Shown here piece after piece: positions 24,748 through 33,682 of a stretch of 64,000 nucleotides of DNA (position 1 is the stretch's first letter; every line of letters starts with the position of its first letter). Below the pieces are notes generated by a model. It ran no database searches and was not told the origin of the DNA. It was given only the letters and a program-made list of their open reading frames with translations. Made by a program: the position numbers and the translations under genes. Location: contig NZ_CP011486.1 of assembly GCF_001653455.1 (NCBI RefSeq), forward strand, positions 1,302,001-1,366,000, in the 5' to 3' direction. This DNA comes from Helicobacter pylori. Lineage in GTDB: Bacteria > Campylobacterota > Campylobacteria > Campylobacterales > Helicobacteraceae.

Positions 24748-27447
24748 CTAACCTTTTAATTCATTCCAACGCTTTGCAATAAACGCGCTCGTTTCTAGCG
24801 GCACTCTTAAAGCATAAACCTCATGATTGAGAATGCCCTGGATTTCTTGTTGCAACTTTAGGGCGTTTTTTTCTTCAATTTCAAAAATCAATTCGTCATG
24901 CACTTGCAAAAGCAACCTCACTGAAGAATCATTTTTAAAGCGCTCGCTCACTTTGAGCATGCCTAATTTCAATAAATCGCTTGCACTCCCTTGAAAAATC
25001 GCATTCACGCCCTCTCGCAAATAATTGCCCTTGACATAATCATTAACGCCGTTAAAGTCAAACACCCGATAACGCCCAAGCAAAGTGAAAGCTTTAGAAG
25101 TCTTTAAAATCTCTTCTTGCATGCGGTTTAAATAATCTTTGATGCTAGGGAATCGTTTGAAATACGCTTCTATATAGCTTTTAGCCTCACTTAAAGGGAT
25201 GTTTAAAGTTTCGCTCAATTTCTTACTCCCCATGCCATACACCAGCCCAAAATTAATGCTTTTAGCGATCGATCGTTTTTCTTTGGCTAAATCTTCGCCA
25301 AACAACGCCCTAGAAGTTTCTAAATGGATGTCTCGCCCCTTTAAAAACGCTTCCATCAAATCCTTATCCTGGCTAAAATGAGCCAACAAGCGCAATTCAA
25401 TCTGCGAATAATCCACCCCCAACAAACAATATTCTTTGGAGCTAGAAATAAAGCCCTTACGAATGAGTAAGCCTTTAGGCGATCGCACCGGGATATTTTG
25501 CAAATTAGGCGAATGCGAGCTTAAACGCCCGGTAGCTGTGCCGGTTTGAATGAAAGTGGTATGGATTTTATCGTCTTTGTCTTTTAGGCGCAACAAGGGG
25601 GTGGTGTAAGTGTTAAAAAGCTTATTCAATTCCCTGTATTCCAAAATCAAAGGGATGCTTGGGTGCTTGTCTAGGATTTTTAACAAGTTTTTTTCATCGG
25701 TAGAATGGCTTTTATTTTTAGGAAGCCCTAATTTTTCATACAAGACTTCGCTAAGTTGCTTGGGCGAATTGAGGTTAAAATCCATGCCGATTAGATCCAA
25801 GATTTGGCGCTCTAAAACTTTCAATTCATCTTTAAATTCCTGTTCTAAACGCTTGAAATAAGGCGCATCAATTTTAAAGCCTTGAAATTCCATATTGATT
25901 AAAACTTTCATGAACGGCATTTCAATTCCTCTAGCCAAAGCAAGCAAATTTTCTTCTAGCCCCCCTTTTTCAAAATACTCGTGCAAACGCTTTAAAGCGT
26001 TTAATTCCAAATTTAAACGCTCTAATTTTTCCGCCTTGTTTTTTGTTTTAAAATCTTTGATTTTTTCATGCGAAATTAAATCTTCTTGTAAATATTCCTT
26101 TAAAACCTCATCAAACCCCACTTTTTCCGGATTTTTTAAAAACGCTAAAATTTGAGTGTCTTGGATGCGAATGTTTTCTAAAGAAACCTGATATTTGGCT
26201 TTTAAAAAGCTTAACAAGGGTTTTAAATCATGCCCAATGATGCGTGCATGCTGTAACATTTGAGAAAAAGCGTTTTGTAAAAACTCCAAAGAAAAGGGCG
26301 AAAATAACGCCTCTTCTAAAGGTAAAAAATAGCCTTGATCTTGCAATAAAAACGCTAGGGCTAGAATTTCTTTTTCTTTATTGAACACCAAACGCACAAA
26401 AACCCTTGCATTAGGATTTTCTAATTTTTCTAAAAACATGCTCAATGATGCAGTATTTTCTAAAACAATCATGCTTGATTTTGTATGGGCGTTGTCTGAT
26501 GCGGAGGCGTTGTCTAATATGGGCGTGCTGTCTAATATTGGGGCGTTTTCTAAAATCAAAGTCGTAGGGGCGTTTTCTAAATCCCTTAAAGTGGAAATGA
26601 AACCATATTCTTTCAATTCATCTTTGATTTTCAATAAAGGGTTTTCGCTAGGAAAAGCGCAACTTAAAAAATCAAATTCTTTAATGCATTCCCTCTCTAA
26701 AGTGGCTAATTCTTTGCTTAAAAACGCGCTCTCTTTATCGTGTATCAGAGCTTGATACATTTTAGGGCTGAGTAAATTTTTCGCCAACTCTAAATGATTA
26801 TAGATTTTTTCCAAACTCCCTAATTGTTGCAACAATTCTTTAGCGTTCTTGCTCCCAATACCCTTAATCCCCTTATAATTATCGCTGCTATCCCCTACAA
26901 TGCCTTGATAATCCGTGAATTGACTCGGCAAAATCCCGTATTTTTCCACGCAATCCTTCGCTAAAAACTCCGTTTTGCCATCAAAAAGCGCGATTTTATC
27001 GCTCAAAAGCTGGTTAAAATCCTTGTCTTTAGAATAAATGTGCGTTTTGTAAGGGCTTAGCGTGGCCAGGCTTGCAATCACATCATCGGCTTCAAACCCG
27101 CTCACTCCCACGCAAACAAAACCCATTTTTTGCAACCATTCTAAGGCGATAGGGATTTGCAAAAGCATTTCTTCAGGGGCGTCTTTACGATTTTGTTTGT
27201 ATTCGCCTAGTTTTTCAGCTCTTTTGGTTTTAGTCTGGCTTTCTAGGGCAAACACGATAAAAGGCATGTTTTTTTTATCTTTATAAAATTTTTTAACCAT
27301 GCCCACAAGCCCCGTTAAAAGCCCTGTAGGAAAGCCCTTATCGTTGGTTAAAGGCTTATTTTTAGCGCTCATGTAATAGCTTCTAAACAAATACGCAAAA
27401 GTGTCAATTAAAGCTAAAGTCCCTTCTTTAGTGATTGGCTGTTCCAT
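24748..27447 (-). CDS. polA: DNA polymerase I
   Basis: 899 residues. The N-terminal 5'-3' exonuclease domain (ALIDTFAYLFRSYY; YSKDKDFNQLLSDKI; GIVGDSSDNYKGIKGIGSKNA) is intact. The C-terminal polymerase has motif A DYSQIELRLLAHF, motif B RSIAKSINFGLVYGM and motif C QVHDELIFEI. The middle 3'-5' exonuclease region has lost the expected acidic residues (RVFVRLVFNKEKEILALAF in place of the DxE segment; GHDLKPLLSFL in place of NxxxD), so proofreading is probably absent. A repetitive linker (LENAPTT, LENAPILDS, ILDNASAS) separates the domains. RBS AAGGGG. Confidence 0.97.
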   Translation of the reverse strand: MEQPITKEGTLALIDTFAYLFRSYYMSAKNKPLTNDKGFPTGLLTGLVGMVKKFYKDKKNMPFIVFALESQTKTKRAEKLGEYKQNRKDAPEEMLLQIPIALEWLQKMGFVCVGVSGFEADDVIASLATLSPYKTHIYSKDKDFNQLLSDKIALFDGKTEFLAKDCVEKYGILPSQFTDYQGIVGDSSDNYKGIKGIGSKNAKELLQQLGSLEKIYNHLELAKNLLSPKMYQALIHDKESAFLSKELATLERECIKEFDFLSCAFPSENPLLKIKDELKEYGFISTLRDLENAPTTLILENAPILDSTPILDNASASDNAHTKSSMIVLENTASLSMFLEKLENPNARVFVRLVFNKEKEILALAFLLQDQGYFLPLEEALFSPFSLEFLQNAFSQMLQHARIIGHDLKPLLSFLKAKYQVSLENIRIQDTQILAFLKNPEKVGFDEVLKEYLQEDLISHEKIKDFKTKNKAEKLERLNLELNALKRLHEYFEKGGLEENLLALARGIEMPFMKVLINMEFQGFKIDAPYFKRLEQEFKDELKVLERQILDLIGMDFNLNSPKQLSEVLYEKLGLPKNKSHSTDEKNLLKILDKHPSIPLILEYRELNKLFNTYTTPLLRLKDKDDKIHTTFIQTGTATGRLSSHSPNLQNIPVRSPKGLLIRKGFISSSKEYCLLGVDYSQIELRLLAHFSQDKDLMEAFLKGRDIHLETSRALFGEDLAKEKRSIAKSINFGLVYGMGSKKLSETLNIPLSEAKSYIEAYFKRFPSIKDYLNRMQEEILKTSKAFTLLGRYRVFDFNGVNDYVKGNYLREGVNAIFQGSASDLLKLGMLKVSERFKNDSSVRLLLQVHDELIFEIEEKNALKLQQEIQGILNHEVYALRVPLETSAFIAKRWNELKG

Positions 27448-27516
27448 TTAACCCCTTCTTCAATCAAGCAAATTTTAAACCCAATTGTAACACAAGCAAC
27501 GCCCCTAAAACCCCTT

Positions 27517-28095
27517 TTAAAACAACGAGTCTTTTTGAATCGGCGTTTCTTGGCTGATGGCTTTTTTTGTGGCCTGAATTTTAGCGCTACAGTATTCAAC
27601 CACGCCTTGAATGGTTTGCTTCATTAAAGCGTTGATGAGAGTGTGCATGAAATGAAAATCTACATCCTCAAGGGTTTGAGTGTTAGCGGTGGGTTTTAGG
27701 GGGAGAGAAATTAACTCGTTTTTAACTTTATTCCAACTCGCCTTATTGGTCCATTCGTATTTACTATTATTATAAATAACTTTTGAAATAGCACATACAA
27801 AAAATAAATATTCTTTATCGTTAAGCTTTTTATCGCCAATAAATTCAATAGCGTAAGCGTCTTGTAATACGCAAAATTCATGGGGTTGGTAAAATGTAGC
27901 ACCGGTGTTAGCCCCATTAGCAGAAATTGAAATAACATTTTTTAAAATCGTAGCATTTTCTTTTGGCACAAAATTATTTAACCCTTGATTTAAAATTCCT
28001 GCGGTTAGGGCTGGTAATTCGTGCGTTGGAGTTTTTTCCTTTGGTAATTGTGCAGTTTGATAAGGTAATGGCTTTATAATAATTTTTTCAAACAA
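27517..28095 (-). CDS. C-terminal half of BcgI-like specificity subunit (out of frame)
   Basis: Second target-recognition domain of the S subunit. The apparent start at 28095 is a TTG inside a larger open frame: upstream bases read GNTPCGLKWQNFKLGDLF without a stop right up to the poly-G tract, so this is the tail of the gene and not an independent cistron. It has the TRD-opening motif KLGDLFEKI and the closing LPLKPTANTQTLEDVDFHF that also occur in the first half. With the tract at G16 it is not translated as part of the full protein. Confidence 0.85.
   Translation of the reverse strand: MFEKIIIKPLPYQTAQLPKEKTPTHELPALTAGILNQGLNNFVPKENATILKNVISISANGANTGATFYQPHEFCVLQDAYAIEFIGDKKLNDKEYLFFVCAISKVIYNNSKYEWTNKASWNKVKNELISLPLKPTANTQTLEDVDFHFMHTLINALMKQTIQGVVEYCSAKIQATKKAISQETPIQKDSLF
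27673..27702 (+). repeat. 30-bp direct repeat, copy 1 (specificity gene)
   Basis: Identical to 28320-28349. It encodes the LKPTANTQT segment that closes each target-recognition domain. The two copies are 647 bp apart in direct orientation inside one gene. Confidence 0.9.
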
Positions 28096-28121
28096 ATCCC
28101 CTAGTTTGAAGTTTTGCCATT

Positions 28122-28766
28122 TTAAGCCGCATGGGGTATTACCCCCCCCCCCCCCCCAGAATTGTTGTCATTGAAAAGGTTAAGGGCGTTTTCTTCTTCG
28201 CTAGAAAGGGTGGTGTTTTCTAGCCCTGCAGCCTTTAAGTAAGCCTCAAGTTCGGCGAGCCGACACTGCTCAAGTTCGGCTATGAATTTTTCCATGAAAT
28301 CAAAATCTATATCCTCAAAGGTTTGAGTGTTAGCGGTGGGTTTTAGGGGTAGAATGACTTTATCGTTTTTAATTTTTGCCCATGAACACATGTTTTCATA
28401 GCCGAATTTTTTAGGGTAACCAAAAAATAGCGTGGATAAAAACAAGCCGATTTTATGGTTAATCTCAAATTTAGGTTTGAGAGAAAATACCCTAGCGTGT
28501 GTTACCATTTTATAAGGAAAACTGCGATAAAATGCACAACCAAACATGTCTATAGTAATGGTATGGCTTTCAAAAACTTTTGCTTTTATATCGCTTTGCC
28601 CTAAAACGCCATTATTGCTAAGCCCTGCAGTAATGACAAATTCGCCCCTATGATTAATGTGGCGTTTTTGGATGTCAAAATCGCCATTACTCGCTTCAAA
28701 CAAATCCCCTAATCTAAACTCGCCCCACTTAATAGCGTTGAGTTGGCTACTAAGGGGGTCAATCAC
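28122..28766 (-). CDS. N-terminal half of BcgI-like specificity subunit (phase-off)
   Basis: 214 residues: first target-recognition domain (WGEFRLGDLFEASNG, then ILPLKPTANTQTFEDIDF) followed by a helical spacer (FIAELEQCRLAELEAYLKAAG). The frame runs through a G16 tract as GGGGG and then stops after VIPHAA. BcgI-type S subunits have two such halves, so the present allele makes only half. Deleting two bases or adding one would join it to the second half to give about 416 residues. It overlaps the methylase-nuclease gene end by 4 bp. Corresponds to HP1471, described as phase-variable. Confidence 0.88.
   Translation of the reverse strand: MIDPLSSQLNAIKWGEFRLGDLFEASNGDFDIQKRHINHRGEFVITAGLSNNGVLGQSDIKAKVFESHTITIDMFGCAFYRSFPYKMVTHARVFSLKPKFEINHKIGLFLSTLFFGYPKKFGYENMCSWAKIKNDKVILPLKPTANTQTFEDIDFDFMEKFIAELEQCRLAELEAYLKAAGLENTTLSSEEENALNLFNDNNSGGGGGVIPHAA
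28142..28157. repeat. C16 (minus-strand G16) phase-variation tract
   Basis: Sixteen consecutive C on the plus strand near the centre of the specificity gene. G16 gives the truncated half-protein, G15 gives an immediate TAA, and G14 or G17 gives the full-length fusion. The length is typical of slipped-strand contingency loci in Helicobacter. Confidence 0.95.
28320..28349 (+). repeat. 30-bp direct repeat, copy 2 (specificity gene)
   Basis: Second copy of the 27673-27702 repeat, perfect over 30 bp, in the first target-recognition half. Recombination between the copies would delete one recognition half, or exchange halves between alleles. Confidence 0.9.
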
Positions 28767-30805
28767 TTTGGGGGCGTTTGGTTTTTTAAAATCAAGCCCA
28801 CTTCATAAGAAAGGTAATCGGCTATCGTTCTTTTAAAATCCTCTAATTCGGGTTTGGTCTCGGTGGGTTTGTTTTGGTTCCAATCGCTCCCGTTTTTGGG
28901 GTCTATAGTGCTTTCATAATAGTCATCCTCGCTTAAAAATTTCAAACACGATTTGCCAATATGGACTAAATCCACGACTTCGTTGTAGCGCTCTTTGGCG
29001 TTGTGCATGTCTTTTAAATTGTGGCTGGCTTTGGCTTTTTTGCGATTTGCTCTAGCGTAGCCGTCGTTACTAAAATTGATGAATTTCACCCTTTGCTTAG
29101 CGTCATGCTTTTCATTGACCCTAAAAACATAAATATGGGTTTGAACGCTGCTCTTGCCGATGAATAAATCTAGGGGCATTTTAATGCTCGCTAAAAGCGT
29201 GTGTTTTTCCAAAATCCTTACATTGTATTCTTTGGCTTGACCACTGCCTGTACTTGATTGGATGATCACGCTTGCATAACCGCTTTGCATTTTTGCTAAA
29301 GCCTGCTCCACAAACACCATACCATTACCACTAGCAGAATAAGGCGGGTTTAAAACAAAAGCGTTGGCTTTAAATTCTTCGTTATTGACTTTGACATCAA
29401 AATCGCTCAAGCTGTTTTGGTTTAAAATTTGACTGCTCCCATCGCCCATTAAAATCATGTTTAACACCGCTAAAATATGGATTTCCGGTAAGCTTTCTAT
29501 CCCTAAAAGTTGCTTGGCTTTAATGTGGGCGATTTTTTGTTCTAATTCCTCTGGGCTAGTGATACACTTTTTAGCGTCTTCTATCATTAAATTCATGCTT
29601 GCGACTAATAGCCCGGCGCTTCCGGTAGCAAAATCCCACACGAAACTATCCTTATTGACTTTAGAAAGTCTAGCTAAAAGCGTGGCGACATAAGGGGGTG
29701 TGAGTACCACATCGTTTAATTTGTCTTGTGAGAAAGGTAGCCAGCGATACATTTCATTGAACAATTTACCGGTAAAATCCGTACTAAGACCGATTTTATA
29801 ATAAAAGCCCAAACTATCCACGATTTCACTAAAACAGTGCTTCAAACGGCTTTCGCCATTGACGGCTTTGTTGTTGTTTTCGTTTCTTAATAAAGGCTCT
29901 AATAAAGAAATAATGTTTTGCCTTTTTTCTTCAGACAACTGCTTATGCACTAAAAAGGATTTGATTTTTGTGAGCATGATGTCGCCATCTCTTTGATGGA
30001 TCTCATCGCTAGATTTTAAATCTTCTTTGTTTAGGGGGGTTACACAATTAGGGATGCCTAAATTAGCGATAATGCTCGCAACAACTAAGCACATGCGATC
30101 TTTTTCGCCGAAATAAATCTTTTCTTTTTCATAAATATTGTTGTGGATACGAGTCAAGCAGTCTTCTATTTCTTGGTTTTTTTGTTCTTTGATGCGCTCT
30201 AAATCTTCATCGCTTAAAGAGAGGGTGTCTAATCGTTTAACGAAGTCATTAAAATGTTTAGGGCTTAAAAAGGAGAGATCGCTATAACCTTGCTCGCCTT
30301 TTGAAACATCTACCCCCATGCCTAAATTGCTTTTATTCACATAATAGACAGCGATTTGAGAGCGTATACCGCCCTTATCATCTTTATAGCCTGTGATGCC
30401 TATGGCGATGCATTCAGTGTAGCTCGTGTGGTGTAAAATCGCATTAGCGTAATGTAGGGCCCCATTTAGGGCATATTCTCTAATGTTTTTATAATGAGGC
30501 TCATGGTTTTTAGAGTTTTCTACCAGTTTGTTTTTGTCTAATTTAATGAGCTTGTCTTTTAGCCCTTTGTATTCTATTAAAATAGGTAGCTTTCTGCTAG
30601 GATCTTGTGTCTTTAATAAGAGTTTCACATCAGGGCGGTTACCCCCTAAACCCCCATTTTTAGAAGCGTAATTTTTTAAAGCTTCATCAATTTCACTATT
30701 CAAGCTTCCTTGCTCTAATTTATAGTCTAGTTGATAACTTTTTAATTCGTTATTGAATTTCTCAACGATTAAGGGTTCAATGGATGGGGTTTTGGTCTTA
30801 CTCAT
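28763..30805 (-). CDS. BcgI-like Type IIB restriction-modification (RM) subunit
   Basis: 680-residue fusion of nuclease and N6-adenine methylase. N-terminal PD-(D/E)xK site: P58-D59 ... E78-Y79-K80 (LIEYKG). The methylase has SAM motif I DFATGSAGLL from D391 and catalytic NPPY at 486-489. This layout with a separate S protein downstream matches BcgIA/BcgIB; by position HP1472/HP1471. BcgI-class enzymes cut on both sides of a bipartite site and methylate it. RBS is GGA at 30811-30813, directly behind an A9 run on the coding strand (30814-30822). With the S gene out of frame, activity is uncertain. Confidence 0.88.
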   Translation of the reverse strand: MSKTKTPSIEPLIVEKFNNELKSYQLDYKLEQGSLNSEIDEALKNYASKNGGLGGNRPDVKLLLKTQDPSRKLPILIEYKGLKDKLIKLDKNKLVENSKNHEPHYKNIREYALNGALHYANAILHHTSYTECIAIGITGYKDDKGGIRSQIAVYYVNKSNLGMGVDVSKGEQGYSDLSFLSPKHFNDFVKRLDTLSLSDEDLERIKEQKNQEIEDCLTRIHNNIYEKEKIYFGEKDRMCLVVASIIANLGIPNCVTPLNKEDLKSSDEIHQRDGDIMLTKIKSFLVHKQLSEEKRQNIISLLEPLLRNENNNKAVNGESRLKHCFSEIVDSLGFYYKIGLSTDFTGKLFNEMYRWLPFSQDKLNDVVLTPPYVATLLARLSKVNKDSFVWDFATGSAGLLVASMNLMIEDAKKCITSPEELEQKIAHIKAKQLLGIESLPEIHILAVLNMILMGDGSSQILNQNSLSDFDVKVNNEEFKANAFVLNPPYSASGNGMVFVEQALAKMQSGYASVIIQSSTGSGQAKEYNVRILEKHTLLASIKMPLDLFIGKSSVQTHIYVFRVNEKHDAKQRVKFINFSNDGYARANRKKAKASHNLKDMHNAKERYNEVVDLVHIGKSCLKFLSEDDYYESTIDPKNGSDWNQNKPTETKPELEDFKRTIADYLSYEVGLILKNQTPPK

Positions 30806-30839
30806 AAATTTCCTTTTTTTTTAAAGCGTTAATTATAAC

Positions 30840-31415
30840 TCATTCATCCGCATCACAAAGCGCGATCGCAAAATGCGCTTTAATGTTTAAGGATTTAAGA
30901 TATTTTAAGGCTTCTTTTAGGGTGGTGCCGGTGGTGATAATATCATCTAGCAAGAAATAATCTAAATTTTTATCGCCCTTGAAAGTGAAATTTCGTGGGT
31001 TATTGATGCGAAAATCCAAACTTTTCCCGGCATACGAAACAGCGTTAGTCGCCCTTAAATTCCCATAAGTGGGCTTTAAATGGCCTTGACAAAAGCCTTT
31101 TAAAAGCGCGGCTGAATGCGAGTAAAAGGATTTGATTTTATCATCAATAGCGATGCCATAAAGGGGGATATTCAAGCCTTGTTCTTGCAAGATTTTCACA
31201 AACTCTGCACCCGCTTTTTGAGAAAGCAAGGGCAAAATGCGAGAGCCAATCAATGCGTATTTGCTTTTAATGAGTTCTTCTATTTCGCTATAAGCGTAAA
31301 AACTATACACGCTCACGCCCTCTAAAACCCTTACTTTTAAGCTTAAGGGCAAATCGTTCAAACAGCGCTGACAAAGAGGCTTGAAAGAAAGCCTTAAACA
31401 AGTTAAACAACGCAT
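30840..31415 (-). CDS. ComFC-like phosphoribosyltransferase-family protein
   Basis: 191 residues. An N-terminal zinc-ribbon-like part has two CxxC pairs (RCLTCLRL and LCQRCLND), and the C-terminal half has the PRPP-binding motif [17 protein letters not shown]. This architecture defines the ComFC/GntX family, which is needed for natural transformation in several bacteria, including Helicobacter. Overlaps tmk by 13 bp and ends a long minus-strand run. Confidence 0.85.
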   Translation of the reverse strand: MRCLTCLRLSFKPLCQRCLNDLPLSLKVRVLEGVSVYSFYAYSEIEELIKSKYALIGSRILPLLSQKAGAEFVKILQEQGLNIPLYGIAIDDKIKSFYSHSAALLKGFCQGHLKPTYGNLRATNAVSYAGKSLDFRINNPRNFTFKGDKNLDYFLLDDIITTGTTLKEALKYLKSLNIKAHFAIALCDADE

Positions 31416-31978
31416 TCAATAAAGGCGGTGATTTTCTCGTGCAAATTTTTGGCGTTTTCTTTAGCGTTTAGTTCCAAAACCTCGCACCCGAATTTTTCTT
31501 TTAAAATATAAGCATGCGTTTTGAGTTTTTTTTGGATTTGGAGTAATTTTTCTGCACCTTGGTTTTCTATTTTGTCCAAACTTTTAAGGCTTAAGCGCTC
31601 TTTTAAGCCCTCTTTGTCTATGAGTAAAAGAATGATTTTTTCAGGTAAGATGTTTTGAGTGGCAAGCAGGTTTAATTCCAAACTTGAAAATTGGCTATAA
31701 GCCATGCCAGAAATCAAACTCCTATCGCTAATGATGAGTCTCTTTTCCTTTAAAGCCGGTTTGATCACGCTTTCTGCATGCTCAGCCCTATCGCTTAAGA
31801 ATAAAAACGCTCTAGCTAACTCGCTCATGTTTTCATTTAAAGCGATACGCCTTAAAGTTTCGCCTATTGTTGTCCCCCCTGGCTCTTTGGTAAAAAGGGC
31901 GTTTTGAAACGCGCCTTTTAACAATTCTATTTGAGTGCTTTTGCCCGCGCCATCAACGCCTTCTAACACCACATACAT
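31403..31978 (-). CDS. tmk: Thymidylate kinase
   Basis: Phosphorylates dTMP to dTDP. 191 residues with the P-loop [15 protein letters not shown] (residues 7-21), the DR(S/Y) base-recognition segment [13 protein letters not shown] and a LID region. The gene starts 1 bp after coaD ends, so it is co-transcribed with coaD and ubiX. Confidence 0.96.
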   Translation of the reverse strand: MYVVLEGVDGAGKSTQIELLKGAFQNALFTKEPGGTTIGETLRRIALNENMSELARAFLFLSDRAEHAESVIKPALKEKRLIISDRSLISGMAYSQFSSLELNLLATQNILPEKIILLLIDKEGLKERLSLKSLDKIENQGAEKLLQIQKKLKTHAYILKEKFGCEVLELNAKENAKNLHEKITAFIECVV

Positions 31979-31979
31979 T

Positions 31980-32453
31980 TCAAGCCTTTGAGATAAAAGG
32001 ATAGATTTCTTTAGGCACTAAATGGCTCGCATCGCCCTTATGCACAATAATGGATCGCACAATAGAAGAGCTGATGAATGCATTTTGTAAAGTGGGCATG
32101 AAATACAAGGTCTCTAATTCGTGGTTTAAGGATTTGTTCGCATAGCCCATTTGCAACTCGTATTCAAAATCGCTCACCACCCTTAAACCCCTAACCAACA
32201 CTTTACAATGATGCTCTTTAGCCAAGTTGGCTAATAGCCCTTCAAAGGCGATGCATTCTACATTTTTAAAACTTTTAGTGGCGAGCTGTATCATTTCTAA
32301 ACGCTCTTTTAAACTGAACATAGGGTTTTTAGCGCTTGAGCGCGCCACAGCGACAATGAGTTTTTCAAACAATTCGCTAGAGCGGTGGATAATGTCTATA
32401 TGCCCGTTAGTGACCGGATCAAAAGTGCCGGGGTAAATGCCAATTTTTTGCAT
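31980..32453 (-). CDS. coaD: Phosphopantetheine adenylyltransferase
   Basis: Penultimate step of coenzyme A synthesis. 157 residues with the nucleotidyltransferase motif [14 protein letters not shown] (the TxGH of the family, around residues 9-22) and the ISSSIVRSI segment. Its start codon overlaps the ubiX stop by one base. Once called kdtB in Helicobacter. Confidence 0.96.
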   Translation of the reverse strand: MQKIGIYPGTFDPVTNGHIDIIHRSSELFEKLIVAVARSSAKNPMFSLKERLEMIQLATKSFKNVECIAFEGLLANLAKEHHCKVLVRGLRVVSDFEYELQMGYANKSLNHELETLYFMPTLQNAFISSSIVRSIIVHKGDASHLVPKEIYPFISKA

Positions 32454-33016
32454 CAGTTCATTCCCCAGCGTGGGTATAAGTCATTGTCTATCCCTAGGCT
32501 GTCAAACCACTTCCCCACTAAAAAATCTTGCATCGCTTCTAAAGTCTTGCTTTGGGTGTAATAAGTCATCATGGGCGGTGCAATGATTGCATTAGAGCGC
32601 GCGAGTTTGAGCAAGTTTTCTAACATAATATCGCTTAAAGGCATTTCTCTAGGGGCAATGAGTAGGGGGCGCTTTTCTTTAAGCATCACAGACGCGCACC
32701 TAGAAATCAAATCCCCCCCAAAGCCATGCGCGATCTTAGCCACCATGTCCATGCTCGCTGGAATGATCGCCATTTTATGGATACCATAGCTCCCTGAGGC
32801 GATGCTTGCATGAATGTCTTGCTCGTTAAAAAAAGTAGCGCCAGGCCGTAAGTCTTTCATGGCGTTTTTAAGGTTGATATTGGTTTCTTCTAAAGCCACG
32901 ATGTGCGCGTTTTTAGACGCCACGACAAACGCTTCAATTTCTTTTGGTAATTTTTCCAAAAACCGCAAGGCTAGAGGGATCCCGCTCGCCCCGCTGATGC
33001 CTAAAACTAATTTCAT
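32453..33016 (-). CDS. ubiX: Flavin prenyltransferase UbiX
   Basis: Makes prenylated FMN, cofactor for UbiD-type decarboxylases. 187 residues with [18 protein letters not shown] at the N-terminus, [26 protein letters not shown] and the [21 protein letters not shown] motif. In Campylobacterota the menaquinone (futalosine) route may use this cofactor. Lies between flgA and coaD with a 9-bp gap upstream. Confidence 0.93.
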   Translation of the reverse strand: MKLVLGISGASGIPLALRFLEKLPKEIEAFVVASKNAHIVALEETNINLKNAMKDLRPGATFFNEQDIHASIASGSYGIHKMAIIPASMDMVAKIAHGFGGDLISRCASVMLKEKRPLLIAPREMPLSDIMLENLLKLARSNAIIAPPMMTYYTQSKTLEAMQDFLVGKWFDSLGIDNDLYPRWGMN

Positions 33017-33025
33017 GATGATCCT

Positions 33026-33682
33026 TTATAAGATTTGCACTTTAGAGCTGCTCAACACTTTGGCTTTTAAAATTTTATTGCTTTCTACATTTTTGGCTTG
33101 AATGATTTGATTGAGCGAGCCATTTTCTAGGGCTTTTAGGCTTATTTCTATGCTGATTTGCCCCTCTTCATACACCCCGGTGATGATGTCGTTTTTACGC
33201 ACGATGATCAAATCTTGGGTTTTGTCCGCATTTAAAAGCGTGTCAGGGGGGATAAAATTTTTCGCGCTCACTTTATCAATCGCGCCCTCTAACAAGGGGT
33301 TAGAAAGCGCGCCAAAAGCAACGCGCTCTTTTTTAGTGTTGTGAGCGGTGATGTTTTCATCTTTTTTAATCGCGCTAATGCTTTTAAAAGCTTGCATGCT
33401 GCCTATCACGCTATAACGCACCGGTAGGCGTAAATTAGGCTCATTTTCCAATTTTAAAAACACGACTCCATCTTTTTTAAGCTTGTTAGTGGGGTTTAAT
33501 TCATAGCTGATGATTAAAGAATGAGAAAAACGCTCCGGGATTTCTAAATTAATTGTTTCAATTTCTAGTTTTAAATCTTTGTATTCTTTAAGATAAATCG
33601 CTTTAATTTCTGTTTTAAGCGTATTAATATCCATGGCCAATAGCGCATTTAAAACCATGAAAAAAAGAATGAAAATTTTCAA
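33026..33682 (-). CDS. flgA: Flagellar P-ring assembly chaperone FlgA
   Basis: 218 residues with a signal peptide (IFILFFMVLNALLAMD). The C-terminal SAF-like domain has FIPPDTLLNADKTQDLIIVRKNDIITG, and the C-terminus (IIQAKNVESNKILKAKVLSSSKVQIL) is characteristic of FlgA: hydroxyl-rich turn regions ending KAxVxxxxxV. It chaperones FlgI in the periplasm. Overlaps the helicase gene by 4 bp; flagellar genes are scattered in this organism. Confidence 0.9.
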   Translation of the reverse strand: MKIFILFFMVLNALLAMDINTLKTEIKAIYLKEYKDLKLEIETINLEIPERFSHSLIISYELNPTNKLKKDGVVFLKLENEPNLRLPVRYSVIGSMQAFKSISAIKKDENITAHNTKKERVAFGALSNPLLEGAIDKVSAKNFIPPDTLLNADKTQDLIIVRKNDIITGVYEEGQISIEISLKALENGSLNQIIQAKNVESNKILKAKVLSSSKVQIL

